A DNA stretch of 64,000 nucleotides from Dryas octopetala. Taxonomy: Eukaryota; Streptophyta; Magnoliopsida; Rosales; Rosaceae. This document shows, in pieces, positions 1-11,436 of this stretch (position 1 is its first letter; each line of letters begins with the position of its first letter). The notes beneath the pieces were generated by a model. It was given only the letters and a program-made list of their open reading frames with translations, had not been told where the DNA came from and made no database searches. The stretch spans positions 14,758,164-14,822,163 of the forward strand of contig OY992834.1 in the NCBI GenBank assembly GCA_963921425.1, read 5' to 3'. The position numbers were made by a program, and so were the translations under genes.

Positions 1-470
1 TGATGGAAATTAGCATATGCATATTTTGGACATTTGGTTTTGATTTTGGAACATATTTTGCTTTGGACAATCATTATATGATGCATGCATTTTGAACAGA
101 CACATGCAGACATTTTGGACATATTTTGCACAATGTATTGGATAGACACATGCAGGCATTTTGGACATATTTTGCAGGCATTTTGGACAAATAGTTGCAG
201 TCATGTTGGATAGGTTTTGGATATGTGGTTTGGACATATTTTAGACAGATGTATAATGTTGATCTCTGCCATATTTTGCTTTGTATTGCAAACAATATAT
301 ATATATATATATGCTTGAACAAAATGACATCTCGAAATGGCATATGGTTTTTATTTTATCATTTTATGAAGTTGGTTATGCCATTGATTATGGATGAATA
401 TTGCTACTTTTTAGGATGTTTGTTTTTTACCAATTCTGGGACATGTTTAGAACAATAATGTAAGTGTCTT
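1..470. repeat. Degenerate AT-rich minisatellite
   Basis: Words such as CATTTTGGACATATTTTGCA recur irregularly. The clearest pair starts at about 98 and 144 (GACACATGCAG followed by the word), a spacing of 46 bp. A run of TA dinucleotides lies near 297-313. The open frames seen here are repeat-derived and I do not call them genes. The array may continue to the left of the window. Confidence 0.6.
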
Positions 471-714
471 TTTTCTGCAAATATTACAACATTAAATTGC
501 AAGGGGAAAGCCATTTTTCATTCAAGAAATGAGAAATTTACATATGGTGAAGTACAATAATAATTGGCACAAAATAAACCTTTCCAAGACAAATGGTGAG
601 GGTGTAAAATATAACAGCAAAAGCAAACCCCACTAAAAAGTTAAATAACCATAGATAAGCCATGTGCCACCCATTAACCAAAATGAGTCATCTTCAACCT
701 TCATCCAACAACCC

Positions 715-1099
715 CTAAATCGAATTCACATAAAACATACAAGCTAGCAGCCAACCACACACCAGCACAGCCCATAACACTTTATTTTTCCTTTGAGCCA
801 TCTTCAATTCATCTTCAACCTTGTTCATTTTCTTCAACAGGCCTGGTATGACAACTCTGGAACGTTCACAAATTGAGGGGTCCAACCAATCCCAAAACTG
901 ACAACCTCCTCTTCGCTGCATATTACAAAAATAACAAAAATGTTCAATTAAGTCAAGAAATTAACATCACCCAGCATCAATCATCAAACATAGATACCCC
1001 ATATCTGGGACATCGAATGAACCTCCTCCCGGGATTCAAATATGTCCAAGAGGTTAACATGGTTGGTCTGGATCCGCAACCACATCTTACCCACTCCAT
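715..1099 (-). CDS. Small zf-GRF zinc-finger protein with C-terminal membrane segment
   Basis: Two exons join in phase: 1099-998 (34 codons from ATG) and 915-715 (66 codons plus stop), giving a 100-aa product. The donor after 998 is GT and the acceptor at 918-916 is CAG. Exon 1 carries the start of a GRF-type zinc finger (CGCG near residue 6, then NPGRRF and a cysteine near residue 30). Exon 2 supplies the last cysteine and the GCQFWDWLDP block, so splicing is needed to complete the domain. A charged helix follows, then a hydrophobic segment (about residues 80-97) that looks like a tail anchor. This layout matches small plant proteins of the At4g04775 type, many of unknown function; zf-GRF modules elsewhere bind single-stranded nucleic acid. 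The splice model is inferred. A Mutator-like terminal sequence lies 5' of it, so capture by a transposon is possible. Confidence 0.7.
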
Positions 1100-1451
1100 T
1101 TTAGTCTCAACGAACCTACAAAGATGAGAAGTACAAAGAAAGAGAGAAAAGTGATTCAGTTTCGTGGGTGGATCTCTGCTTCTTCGTCTAGGTCTGTGTT
1201 TTTTGAACAGAAAAAATGGTTTTACACTTTCGAGTTTTTTGGGTCTGCCTCTTCGTTTTCTAGGCTCTGTTTGTATCCCTAAAGTCTAAAGATGAGCAAC
1301 CCAGAGATTTACTAAGCATAAATCCTTCTAATGCCCGCAGATATTTAATTCTCTGCATTTGTGCTGCCGTAATTATAAGCATGGATGGCTCTTCAATGGC
1401 GCATGGTTTCAAGATTGACTATATTTTATTATTATTCTAATCTGATGTGTA

Positions 1452-1790
1452 GTGTGTCAGACAACTTTTCTTTTTTTTATTAATTTAATGACAGGTGGAC
1501 CACGTGGCAGTGTGTTTTGGAGGGAAACACTTTGGGTCAGGACTGATGTGGCGAGGTTGGGCGGGAAGCAACCTGGGGCCGACACGTCAATGCCAGGTAT
1601 TGGGTTCATTTATGCCACGTTAGCAGTTAACAGACCTCTTGACGGTTAGACTAACAGAGGTATTCAATTGACAAAAAACATAAGTTGATGTACCCTAATG
1701 AAAGTTTTTAAACCAGAGGTACCCAACTGATAAGTGATGTATAGTTGAGGTATATATATGTAATTAACCCAAATTTTAAATGTAATTTTT
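1452..1790. mobile_element. Mutator-like terminal sequence, partner end not found
   Basis: Read on the minus strand from about 1770, this begins GGGTTAATTACATATATATA, then a block of ACCTC/GTACC words and GTTAACTGCTAACGTGGC. Such a composition (CCTCA/GGTAC blocks, then TAACG and GTGGC) resembles the ends of non-autonomous Mutator-like elements elsewhere in this window (for example 18255-18623). I did not find a matching inverted end inside the window, so it may be truncated or extend left of position 1. Confidence 0.35.
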
Positions 1791-2246
1791 AGTTTTCCAA
1801 TTAAATGTACCCTTTATTAAGATGGAAAAAAACCTTAGAATTCTAATATAGACAAATTAATTAGATTTAAAATTAAAGATAACCAAGATAAGGGAAGAAG
1901 ATCCAAATTCTCATTGTTAATCAAGAGCTCAATTAATAAGAAAAAGTTGACCGTCGGATTTTGTTTGAATGCATGAGATTTGAGGAAACTTACGAGAGAT
2001 AAGGAGAGTATCCAACTCCTCCTTCCGATCCTTTTCTTGTTAAAATGGACCTATTCATAACTGGTTATTACTTTATAACAACATGAAACTTAATTTGCTA
2101 ATAATTTTTATTAAACATGTAATTAAAGCTTTTAAATCAGTAAAGGGGAAAAAACTGCTAATTGGTAACCAAGAAGAAACTGCCAATTAAAATTGTAGGA
2201 TTTTTTTTTTTGTGTGGAAATCAAATTGCAGGATATCATGCTATAA

Positions 2247-2489
2247 TTGATTCTTAATTCCGTAGTAAGACCTCCTCATGGTGAATATAAAACTCCTACC
2301 ATGCAAAAGCTTTTTTCTTGTGCTAATTGTATCAATGGAAGGTTCAAAGAGGTTGATGATGGTAAGTTTTCGGTGTTTTTGGTGGTGATTTTTGCAGCTT
2401 TAATGGGAAGCACGCAAGGAGTACCTTTCTGTTGTAGGTACAACCCCGACTGCTGCGAAGATGTTGCTGAAGGAAGCCTGAAACCCTAA
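2247..2489 (+). CDS. Unrecognised short ORF with hydrophobic stretch and Cys pairs
   Basis: An 80-codon frame ends at 2489. From the second ATG it has a basic/cysteine-containing start, a hydrophobic stretch (VFLVVIFAALMG) and a tail with two CC pairs (FCCRYNPDCCE). It could be a small secreted cysteine-containing peptide, part of a spliced gene, or chance. A GTAAGT lies within it near 2361, which could be a donor. I recognise no family. Confidence 0.2.
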   Translation: MILNSVVRPPHGEYKTPTMQKLFSCANCINGRFKEVDDGKFSVFLVVIFAALMGSTQGVPFCCRYNPDCCEDVAEGSLKP

Positions 2490-2658
2490 GAAATTTAATG
2501 TTTTTGTACATATCCACCAGAGTTTGTATCCTTTCATTGATTTAGTGCTGGGTGGATATACTGAAATATTTTAAGTATTGCATGTCTTGCTAATAAGTGT
2601 TTTAGTTCTTGAAAATGCTTTATGATTAAGCATTAATAAATGATCATATTAAATATTC

Positions 2659-2679
2659 TCTCTCTCTCTCTCTCTCTCA
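2659..2679. repeat. (CT)n microsatellite
   Basis: About ten perfect CT units follow an AT-rich stretch. The flanks (2490-3000) show no gene. Confidence 0.9.
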
Positions 2680-3338
2680 TGGTGGTGTGGTGGTGGATGC
2701 ATATATAATTTGGGATCCAAATCCTCTCCTAAGCTAGCTAATCTCCTAATCTAACTAAGCTTTTTATTTTAAGGTGTCATGTGTCTATTATAAGATCCTA
2801 TAATCTACAATAATTTAGGAATTTGTTTTTCATTTAAATTGTGAAATGTAAACCTTTAACTTAAAAAATAAATAAATAAACGAAAACGTAGACTTTTTTT
2901 CCCGATGAATTTGTCTCCTACACAAAACCCTTGGCTGTCATGGACAAAATAAAAAATATCACGCCATTGCTGCCAGCTTTATTATTGATACAACCCTTTC
3001 TACCTTAACCTGATACAAAAGAGATTTGGAAGAAGGAGCAAAGCTCCAATTTTTCTTTGTATATTCAATATAAACCAATCATCAAAATCCTCCTTACAAA
3101 TGAGAGCTACTACTCTTATACCAGCAAATGAACTGGTCATAACAAACTTGATCCGGTCAAGACTCATGGAAATGGACTACCAGCTGTCATTTACTAACAA
3201 AACTACTAATTAAAGACTAACCAACTATTAATTAAAGACTTAACCAATTACAGATCTTAACAATTATTGATTTGAAGCTGGTTAATTAATTGATTAATTA
3301 CCTCCAAGTTTAAGTTTGAGATAGGACTCTGCAACAAT

Positions 3339-3572
3339 TTACAGAGGACTCTTTTGGAGGCTCTCATTCCTGTTAAAAAGCTCCTCCAACAATGTGGTCA
3401 AGTCAGTGGCTGCCTCCACATAGTTTACACAAACAGAGAAGTGTCCTCCACAAAACTGAATCCAATCCCAACTAGGTTGTCCTAAATTATCCCAAGAATG
3501 GGCAAAAGAAACAAAATCCAAGCAATTGAAATCGGATTGGTTTTGAAAGCAGAGTCTCTCTCTCTCTCTCAT
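3339..3572 (-). CDS. Unrecognised 77-codon ORF, possible terminal exon
   Basis: The frame reads out of a short (GA)n tract and has non-repetitive sequence with several Trp and Cys residues (SWDNL, PSWDWIQFCGGHF, NYVEAATDLTTLLEELF). The downstream 3000-3338 stretch resembles a 3' UTR on the minus strand, but nothing supports this beyond composition. I recognise no domain. It may be a terminal exon, a non-coding transcript or chance. Confidence 0.2.
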   Translation of the reverse strand: MRERERLCFQNQSDFNCLDFVSFAHSWDNLGQPSWDWIQFCGGHFSVCVNYVEAATDLTTLLEELFNRNESLQKSPL

Positions 3573-3779
3573 CTATGTCTGACTTACAACAAACAGAAGA
3601 TCTGCTTTTTGCAACCATGTTGAATTCCTTGGGTTCAAATTGGTTTCCAATGGCCCAACCTTTTCAAAATTCCCAATCCCAATTCATGAAGCTCCCTACT
3701 TTGGTGGAAAAAATGAATGAATAAATGAAAAAGAATAAAAAATATATCTAGGTTTTCATATATGCAGCATGAAATTTTC

Positions 3780-4038
3780 TAGAGGTGGGCATTAATACCG
3801 GAAATACCGAAACCGTCTCATTCCGTCCCGATCAGTCTCATCCCGAAATTTTGTTCTCTCATCCCGTCTCGATCTCGTCCCATCTCGTTCCTAAATAGGA
3901 TGAGAACGGTTTTGATGTTTGAAAATCATCTCGTCCCGTACCGTCCCGAATTATATTTTATTTATTATTTTGGATTTTTAAACTTTCTTTCTCTCTCTCC
4001 AACCATTTATTTATTGTTTAAAATTTTAAAAATTTCTT

Positions 4039-4095
<57 letters not shown>

Positions 4096-4205
4096 CGTGA
4101 CAACCCAAGTCCCAACCCTTACTTTCTTTCATTCTCTCTTCCTTTTCTTTGCAACTCGTGACAATTGACAAGTTCCCAGCCCTCACTTATCTTCCTTCTC
4201 ACTTC

Positions 4206-4252
<47 letters not shown>

Positions 4253-4580
4253 GCGCGACCAAACCAGCCACCCAGCTAGTCACCTCCAACTCGCATGCGA
4301 CCCATCCTAGACAATCACCCACCTTGTCGTCCGACCACTTTCTAGAGACCCAAGGCTACCCAACCACCTCTTTTTCTTCTTCTTTTCGTTTGGGACTGGG
4401 TTGGTACCGAACCGATACGTAACCAGTTTGGTTCAGGACGAGATAGTACCAGAGCTCCAAAACACCCACCCCGTCCCGTACCGATCTCGAACCCAAAGCA
4501 TGAGATGGGAACATGATGAGGTTAGTCCGGTCCCAACCCCCCCCCCCCCCCGGCCGGCCCCGGTCCCGTCCCCACCCCTA
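3780..4580. mobile_element. Non-autonomous hAT element (801 bp)
   Basis: The ends are TAGAGGTGGGCA and, inverted, TAGGGGTGGGGA. They are flanked by a perfect 8-bp target-site duplication AAATTTTC (3772-3779 and 4581-4588), the size expected for hAT. Subterminal CCG-rich words (ATACCGAAACCG, CCGTCCCG) repeat at both ends. The ends closely match the transposase-bearing element at 36006-40278, so that element or a relative is the likely source of transposase. The interior holds two long (CT)n tracts (about 4037-4091 and 4211-4250) and a run of C at about 4538-4551. No transposase remnant is seen. Confidence 0.88.
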
Positions 4581-4831
4581 AAATTTTCACAACCAAATGT
4601 TCTATAACAAAATGGTAATTTAGGTTAGAATTTAGGTTATAACATGGAATCTCAAATAATAATTCTATACCCTAAAATATAAAACCATATACCCTAACAT
4701 CTTGAACCTTGTAAAAACTAGCCTAAAAATGACAAAATGTAAGAGAAATAACCATGTCCGTTCTTTAGTGAGAACGGACGTCCTACAAAAAGAATTTGCG
4801 ATATATATGGTCATCATACAATATCAAGTAT

Positions 4832-5174
4832 CGGGGCGGATCCGTGACACCATATTTTTGACACAAGTTTTCAATGCAGTCCATATAGGATTTTAACAAT
4901 CTGAACCATTTTTTTTTTGTCTCCATTAAAAGATCATCCTTACAAAAAATTAGGTAAATCAGAAACCATTTCCCTACAAAGATTAAATGATCAACAAAAT
5001 AAACACTTGAAATATTGACCATTTAATATTTGTTGGTAAACGATTTCCAATTTACCTAATTGTTTGCTATTGAGATCTTAAAAATAGACGGTTCGAATCA
5101 TATATTGAAATCCTATATGAAATGAGCCCTATTGAAAACTTGTATAAAAAATATAGTGTCATGGATCCATCTCC
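4832..5174. mobile_element. MITE with 9-bp TSD (Mutator-like)
   Basis: A 9-bp duplication ATCAAGTAT flanks the element (4823-4831 and 5175-5183). The ends are inverted repeats over about 70 bp (GGATCCGTGACACCATAT at the left, GGATCCATGACACTATAT inverted at the right). There is no coding capacity. The TSD size fits Mutator-derived MITEs. Confidence 0.85.
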
Positions 5175-5183
5175 ATCAAGTAT

Positions 5184-6080
5184 ATATGATATCATCCGGT
5201 CATGATCTTTATTATCAGATTAGATACCATCATAATCATGTTCATGTATGACTAAACCTTTTACTATAAAAGTCATTAAGGTAATTGTCATATATCTAGC
5301 TAGAACCATACACATATATAGTATATATATTGATCAAGTGAAGAAATTAAGTGTCATCAATTCACGGGTATGCATGAAAACAATCGGAAATGGAATAATA
5401 TTATTGGGTCATATATTGCAAGTTATAGCAATTAAGGGCATGCCAATTTCCAACCATAGTTTTTCTAATTGTTAATTAAGTGCGAGCTGGGTTAATTAAT
5501 TATCTATCGATCGAAATGTTTATATAAGCTAATATTGCCTATCTTGTTTTGTAGTCCTTGAATTATTTGTCTCTCTCTTTCTCTCACGACACATATTTTG
5601 GTAGAGCCATATGTATTTTGTTACATATATGTATCTTCTTAATATGTTGATTAATGTTATTATCTGTGTTATAATGATTGGTAATTCTAAAATCTCACTC
5701 AAAACTGTATCTTTTCTCTCTTCTGTAAGCCTTTCACCATCATTCAGTACCCACTTTGGCCCATCCATATATTAAAACAACATGCAAGACATAAGAGGTT
5801 TAATATGATCTCAGAACCGATACAATTTGTTCGTACCGTTAATGAACTTGGCAACACTGGACGAAACATTAACAATTCTTAGTGAATCGGATAGCTGGAG
5901 AAGGGGATACAAGTGCTTGAGTCACTCTTTATTTGGTACCATAGTAGTTTGTTTTTAGGCATTTTTCTGCTAACTCGTATTTTGGTGTGGATATTTCACT
6001 CCAATATATATCCACTTCTTCACACTTGTGCTTTCAGGAGAAGAAAGTTAATTTGTTGATGCCAAAATTTGGTTCAAAGC
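5184..6080. other. AT-rich intergenic DNA
   Basis: I see no gene, RNA or clear element here. Short open frames look random. Confidence 0.5.
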
Positions 6081-6250
6081 AAACATGCTTGACCACAAGA
6101 GGCCTTTGAATCTTTGATATATGGAGATCGAGAACCTTTGATACCATAGATTTACAATCATTATAAACAAGTATAGCTAATAAATTTATTCGGTACACAG
6201 CTTAATCAAATATGGAAAACCATGCTGTATATATGACAAGAAGAATAAAA
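6081..6250. repeat. Direct repeat copy 1 (partner 7743-7907)
   Basis: About 165 bp beginning AAACATGCTTGACCA is repeated in the same orientation 1.66 kb downstream with roughly 85-90% identity by eye. Copy 2 lies just beyond the 3' end of the PSI-like gene. Copy 1 may be left over from a local duplication of that gene's 3' flank. Confidence 0.75.
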
Positions 6251-6347
6251 AAAAAGTATAGCTAGTTTGATTTCTCCCTCCCCAAATAAAAAAAAATAAA
6301 GTATAGGCAATACGAGTATATATTGTATATATATGATACATTTTCAG

Positions 6348-6531
6348 GTAAGGACGTCCGCATTTTTCAAAATGTGCAAAGGCCGACACAGTGCTGATAT
6401 GAGTTAAACAGTGTGTCGGCACATATGATGTGTTGCAGTAAGTTTTGAAATTTTGTGTTAACACACTGTTTATCCCATGTCGGCATTGTGTCAACGTTCG
6501 CACATTTTTGAAAAAATGCAGACGTTCTTAC
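6348..6531. mobile_element. Palindromic MITE (184 bp)
   Basis: The ends are GTAAGGACGTCCGCATTTTT and, inverted, GTAAGAACGTCTGCATTTTT. Similarity between the arms continues for about 80-90 bp, so most of the element can fold on itself. No unambiguous TSD was found. A (TA)n tract lies immediately to the right (6541-6572). Confidence 0.65.
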
Positions 6532-6538
6532 TAAAGGA

Positions 6539-6540
<2 letters not shown>

Positions 6541-6572
<32 letters not shown>
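6541..6572. repeat. (TA)n microsatellite
   Basis: About 16 TA units. Confidence 0.9.
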
Positions 6573-6576
<4 letters not shown>

Positions 6577-7742
6577 CATACATCATAGTAGTGTGGCTGG
6601 TGAGGTTAGCTTGTTGGATTAGCTAGCTAAATGATTGATCACGTATAAAAATTTGTATCAGAAATGTACAAATATAAAATATATGAGAACTATGACACAA
6701 AAATGTTGCAGCTTTGTTGGTGGAAGCCTAGCTCATTCACACGGGTGCAGGGGATGGGTTCTAACTCTCTTCCATCCAAAAATATAAGCCTTTATTTTTA
6801 TTCAAATATGCATCACTGCGTCATGATCATATAAGATTAAGATATCACCGAAATTTCAAATATCTCGGGGAAATAATGACAGGTTGGTGCTTTAAAAAGA
6901 TGGAAAACATCTGGAGAGGAAAAATCGCCCGAAAACAAGGAAAAAAATCACGAAAAATTGATGGGAGTGCGCCAAAATTTCCAGCAGTGAATTTTATTTT
7001 TTATTTTTTCGAAATTTAATTCCATGGTATTATTAGTGAGACAGAAGCATTTTCATACATGATTGGGCTTTAGATGCGTGAACAGTGATGCATGAATAAT
7101 GACACGTGAACAATGACGCGAACTTTTTTAAACTTGGCCTGAAACTAAGTTTGGGGCGAGTGGTTATGAGATTAACACCAAGTCACTAAGTCTTTTTTTT
7201 TTGTTTTTTTGTTTTTTCTCTTTAATGTTTGGATTAACACTAAACAAGTAAACAGTATGATATATAAGGCAGCCTTCTGGAAGTTGAAACCACGCCAGGG
7301 CCTTATTCCCCGTTCATGTAAATATTATTGTCCTTGTAAGAAAGCCCAATATATATTTATATTAATATTAATCTAATCGGCAAAATTTGATTTTATAATA
7401 TCGAGAAATGAACCAAAAATTTTCAGATTTTTTTTTTTTGAAAAAAGAATAATTCGGCTTCCATTTTTCCATTGTGAAAAACAACCTAAGAAAGAATATA
7501 ATTGTTTATAAAATGTTACTTAAATAAAACATAAAAATTTTCTAAGAAACTCCCTAAGAATTCTAAGTAAAACATGTTAAAGCTATGTGAAGATGAGGGA
7601 AGGCCTGGTAACACACCGGGCTAGTGCATGTATACTGAATCCTCATATCTAACATAATGTTTATATGCCCTTGACCTTGGATTACAATGTGGCATAAGCT
7701 CACCATCATTGCATCATTATTGTTACTCAAAAAGAAAGAAAG

Positions 7743-7907
7743 AAACATGCTTGACCATCAGAGGCCTTTGAATCTTTGATATATGGAGAGAACCTTTTAT
7801 AGCATACATTTACAATCATTATAAAAGTATAGCTAATAAATATACACGGTACGTACACAGCTTAATCAAATATGGCAAACCATGCTGTATGAAAAGAAGA
7901 ATAGAGG
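7743..7907. repeat. Direct repeat copy 2 (partner 6081-6250)
   Basis: This is the second copy of the 165-bp repeat. It ends about 260 bp from the stop codon of the PSI-like gene and could lie in or just past its 3' UTR. The DNA between the two copies (6573-7742) holds no recognisable gene. Confidence 0.75.
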
Positions 7908-8164
7908 AGCCATAAATTCCAGTGGCTACAACTCTCACCAAAAGAAAGAATGTTTGGAAGCCCTGTCTACACCTTTTAACGTACCAAACCTGCCATTTAA
8001 TACAATAACATTGAAACTAGTTGGTTATCTCTCCTGGACCAAGCAAATGATCAATCTGTCCAGTAGCATTCAGGAACCTCATTGACCAGCCAGGTACAAG
8101 CATTTGCTTAATGTGGTCAGTCGTGAAATTGGGATTTGGTAATTGCCAGGAGCTGAAGATTATA

Positions 8165-9991
8165 CTACCCATCCAGATCCAAAAATTCATCATATTCTCT
8201 ACTGCTATCACCCTCTATTGGAGCCTTTGCATCGACTTCTCTACCAAATCTCCAGATGTAATTCAAACCAACAAGAAGCTCCGTAATTGTTGCTTCCGTC
8301 TTTTGTTGATTTGCAAAGTAAAGGGTTTGTACCAAAAGCACATGTGTCTTGGAAACCAAGCTTTGCTGTTCAAAGCTTCTCTCGGATTGCCATCTTATCA
8401 TATTATGAGCAAGTGGTGCTAACCATTCTAATATTCCTGCCATTGCCTCATTCCACTCTCCTGCAAGAACTGTATCATAAACTGATGAACTCAAGCTCTT
8501 ACTGTACGGCTTTAGCCTTGCCCTTAGCGCAGCTCTCACACTTGCAGGCAACATATTGTACAGGTCATCTCTAGCATCAAGGCCAATCAAATGAGGAGAT
8601 GCTACTAACTTCTCAATTACAATAATAACATTTGCATAGTGAAGCGCTAAGGCAGCAGCACCAAGGGTTTCAGGTGGAGGATCCAACAACTTGCGCTTCA
8701 AACCGAAGATTGATGGACTAGGTTGAAGTTTGTCACCAGAAGCTAGAATCTCGGCATTGGTATCTCTGGCTACATTAAGAATTTCTGAACGAATACCACT
8801 TGAACTCAAGTAGCAATTGGTGACAAGCTGATTGTTCCCACTTATCATGCATCCCCTGAAAGGTCCAACTTGAGTCAACCTATTTGGCTTTGTATGTGGT
8901 TTCTTCCCATGATTAGTGAGTGAGTGATCATGAGACTTCCACATATTCCTGATGGCTCTATTTGTTGCAGCAAGTGGGCCTGATTTTGTTGTTGACCTCC
9001 CAAGAGGACCTGAATAAAAGTTGACATCTCTATTCTTTCCCGAAATAGGGCCTGATTTTGTACTTGAGCCACCAAGAGGACCTGAATGACCTGAATAGAA
9101 ATTGTCAGGTTTCTTTGTTTTTGATACTGGCCTGGATACAGGAGCAAACCTCCCAAGGGGACCTGAAGCAAATCTTGGAAGACCATTCCCAGATGGATGG
9201 ACTGAAGATTGCATTAGTGCAGAAACTGAATGACTACGATGAATGTGATCAGAATTAATAACTCCAGAATCCTTGGTTTCACCAGCATCTGCCATCTGTT
9301 GAATTCCAAAGACATGCTTGATCCTACTGAATATTGTGAAGAGAGATCTTGCCAAAAGAAGGACAGTGTAATCATAAGTCCTGTTCCACAGAGAGACCTC
9401 TTGCAAATTCTTCACCTCATGCCGCTTCCACACTACCTTCTTCTGAAACTCAACAAAATTTACACCATCTAAGTCATCATTTCCATTCATTCTCCTCAAA
9501 GTCTGTTCAAGCTCTGTAAGCACTTCCATCTCTTCATACAAATTCGCATTAGTTGAAATGAACTTCTCCATCTTCTTAACTTTCCTTTCCATCTTCTTCC
9601 ATGAAAATTCCCATCCATAAGGGTCAAGACCATTATTGATCAAATCACCAAAAGCATGCTCAAAACTCTTCAAACTAGGATCAGTACAACTCTTCCCAAG
9701 CCTGGCCACAGATTTTGCCAGATGGACCATATTCTCAAGCAATTCAGCGCATATCAAACCTACAACGAAATTATCATCATCTGACACAAGCTTTTTTATA
9801 CCCAATGAATTTGTGATGTCTTCTCTAAGCCTAAGGATATGTTTATCACTCAGAAATTGCCATAGATGGACCATCTTAGACATCAAGCTTGCAACTTCAA
9901 AGGCCAAAACTCGAATCACTGCTTTCTCAGTACCAGCCTCATGCTTCCTTTTAGTCCTCCACAGACTGCGAAACCATGAGTCTGAAACCAT
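8165..9991 (-). CDS. PSI-like protein, DUF3475 + DUF668 domains
   Basis: A single uninterrupted frame of 608 codons runs from ATG at 9991 to TAG at 8165. The N-terminus MVSDSWFRSLWRTKRK is followed by a DUF3475 block (about residues 28-88: VLAFEVASLMSK, then LREDI, GIKKLVSDDD). A helical central part follows (about 90-220), then a low-complexity region with repeats of SGPLG/TKSGP (about 265-345). The DUF668 block begins at about residue 441 (ETLGAAALALHYAN) and runs to about 530, including LPASVRAALRARLKPY and ILEWLAPLAHNMIRWQSER. This matches the plant family containing the PSK SIMULATOR proteins and At5g04550-type members, of about 600 aa, linked to growth and peptide-hormone signalling. 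There is no Gly at position 2, so the N-myristoylation seen in some members is not expected. The frame looks functional. Confidence 0.93.
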   Translation of the reverse strand: MVSDSWFRSLWRTKRKHEAGTEKAVIRVLAFEVASLMSKMVHLWQFLSDKHILRLREDITNSLGIKKLVSDDDNFVVGLICAELLENMVHLAKSVARLGKSCTDPSLKSFEHAFGDLINNGLDPYGWEFSWKKMERKVKKMEKFISTNANLYEEMEVLTELEQTLRRMNGNDDLDGVNFVEFQKKVVWKRHEVKNLQEVSLWNRTYDYTVLLLARSLFTIFSRIKHVFGIQQMADAGETKDSGVINSDHIHRSHSVSALMQSSVHPSGNGLPRFASGPLGRFAPVSRPVSKTKKPDNFYSGHSGPLGGSSTKSGPISGKNRDVNFYSGPLGRSTTKSGPLAATNRAIRNMWKSHDHSLTNHGKKPHTKPNRLTQVGPFRGCMISGNNQLVTNCYLSSSGIRSEILNVARDTNAEILASGDKLQPSPSIFGLKRKLLDPPPETLGAAALALHYANVIIVIEKLVASPHLIGLDARDDLYNMLPASVRAALRARLKPYSKSLSSSVYDTVLAGEWNEAMAGILEWLAPLAHNMIRWQSERSFEQQSLVSKTHVLLVQTLYFANQQKTEATITELLVGLNYIWRFGREVDAKAPIEGDSSREYDEFLDLDG

Positions 9992-11170
9992 CTCTTACAA
10001 CCAAAAAAAATCTTTTGATATATGATCTCTAAGCCAAACAAAACATCATAATTCTTGAACCTGTATAAAATTATAAAATTATGATCAAACAATTGGGTTA
10101 AACAGATAATAAAGTAGAAACTAACTTCATGACATAAAATCAAAGAAACTAATAAACAGCATCCCAATCAAAAATACCATAGTACTCTCCTAGGCTGCTT
10201 AGCTACTGCATGAAGAGTAGGGAAAAAACATTATTTGATAATAAAATTTTGATTAATGCAATGAATTTGGTGGAAATCAGAAATCAAAATTCTTTTTCCT
10301 TCTTTTCAGTGGTTTCAAATTTTGGTAAGTAAGCGGAATTAAAGAATACTAGAATTTACAGAGTTTCATACATCCAAGATCCACAACAAGTCAAAAGAAA
10401 AAATAGGATGAAAAGAAAACAATTCCACTCAGCAGAACATGTTCCAACAGTATTGATAAAAAAAAGTCTTATTAGCTAATGCATGAATGGCAACTCCATA
10501 GACTTTTCTCAGAATTCATAAAAATTTAAAGAAAATTAATAGAATAAAAATCTTTTGGAAAATAATCAAAAGAATATATGCCAAAACTACACATGACAAT
10601 GACAGAAACCTAAAACTCAATATCGACACAAAAATTCCATTATATGGATCAGTAAAAAATTCCAAGATCCATTTTTTTCATAACCCAAAAACTTTCTTTA
10701 CAATAATTTTCTGTACAACTTCCAACTTCCAACAACCTTACTTTTCTTTTCTGCTTGCTAAATAAAGAAAATTCACACAATAAAAAATTAAACCCAGATT
10801 TAGATAACAGCAAAATCTGCGTAAGTAAGCAAATTCAGACGCACTAAAAACTCAAACCCAGAATTAGACAACAATGGTTTTCAATTTCTGAGTGTAAATA
10901 AAGTGAATCAAGAAAAAGGGTACGACAATATGCAGAAAAATTAATTAAAATAAATAAATATATATGTTATAGGACTCACCGATCATATGAAGAACAACTC
11001 ACCCACGAATCTTTCTAGCGGAAAATTAGAAATGGGAGCTTAGAGAGAGAAAGAGAGAAGGGAGAAGAGAGAGAAATAGGAAGCAGCTGGGAAGCTGCAG
11101 TGGAAATTTTGAGTTGAGCCGCAGCCCACATGGACGACGAAGCAGAAATTGTAGAAAGAGCGAAAAACGA
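9992..11170 (-). promoter_or_regulatory. Probable 5' UTR with leader intron of the PSI-like gene
   Basis: Read on the minus strand, the (CT)-rich stretch at 11100-11040 looks like a 5' UTR. A donor-like ATCGGTGAGT lies at about 10984-10975, and AG-containing acceptor candidates sit immediately 5' of the ATG. That would give a leader intron of about 970-990 bp, a common arrangement in this family. It is inferred from signals only. Confidence 0.45.
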
Positions 11171-11436
11171 GTGATATTTATGAGACACATCCTATTAGTT
11201 ATTTAGTTATTAGTAATCTTGAGCTTGTTTTGCATTTGTGCCCTCTGTCTTCTATATATTATTACCTAACTACCCCCAATTTTTGAGTCTGTTAACTTTG
11301 GCCATCCACTTTTACAAACTCATCTTTTTTAAAAATTATTAGGTGTATCCGATACACCGTCACGTGGTATAACCAATCCAACATGTAAATGTATTATTAG
11401 ACGATACATTTATATTATTAGGGTATAATATTAATA

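Noticed and set aside
4119..4422. ORFs with long SLSLSL or ERERER runs (also at 27406-27649, 53064-53511)
   Set aside because: They are translations of (CT)n/(GA)n microsatellites.
5085..5100. GGTTCGAATC resembling a tRNA B box
   Set aside because: It lies in the right arm of a MITE, with no A box or cloverleaf around it.
8111..9186. Open frames on both strands overlapping the PSI-like gene (for example 8111-8422 plus, 8875-9186 minus)
   Set aside because: They are shadows of the 608-codon frame and have no family features.
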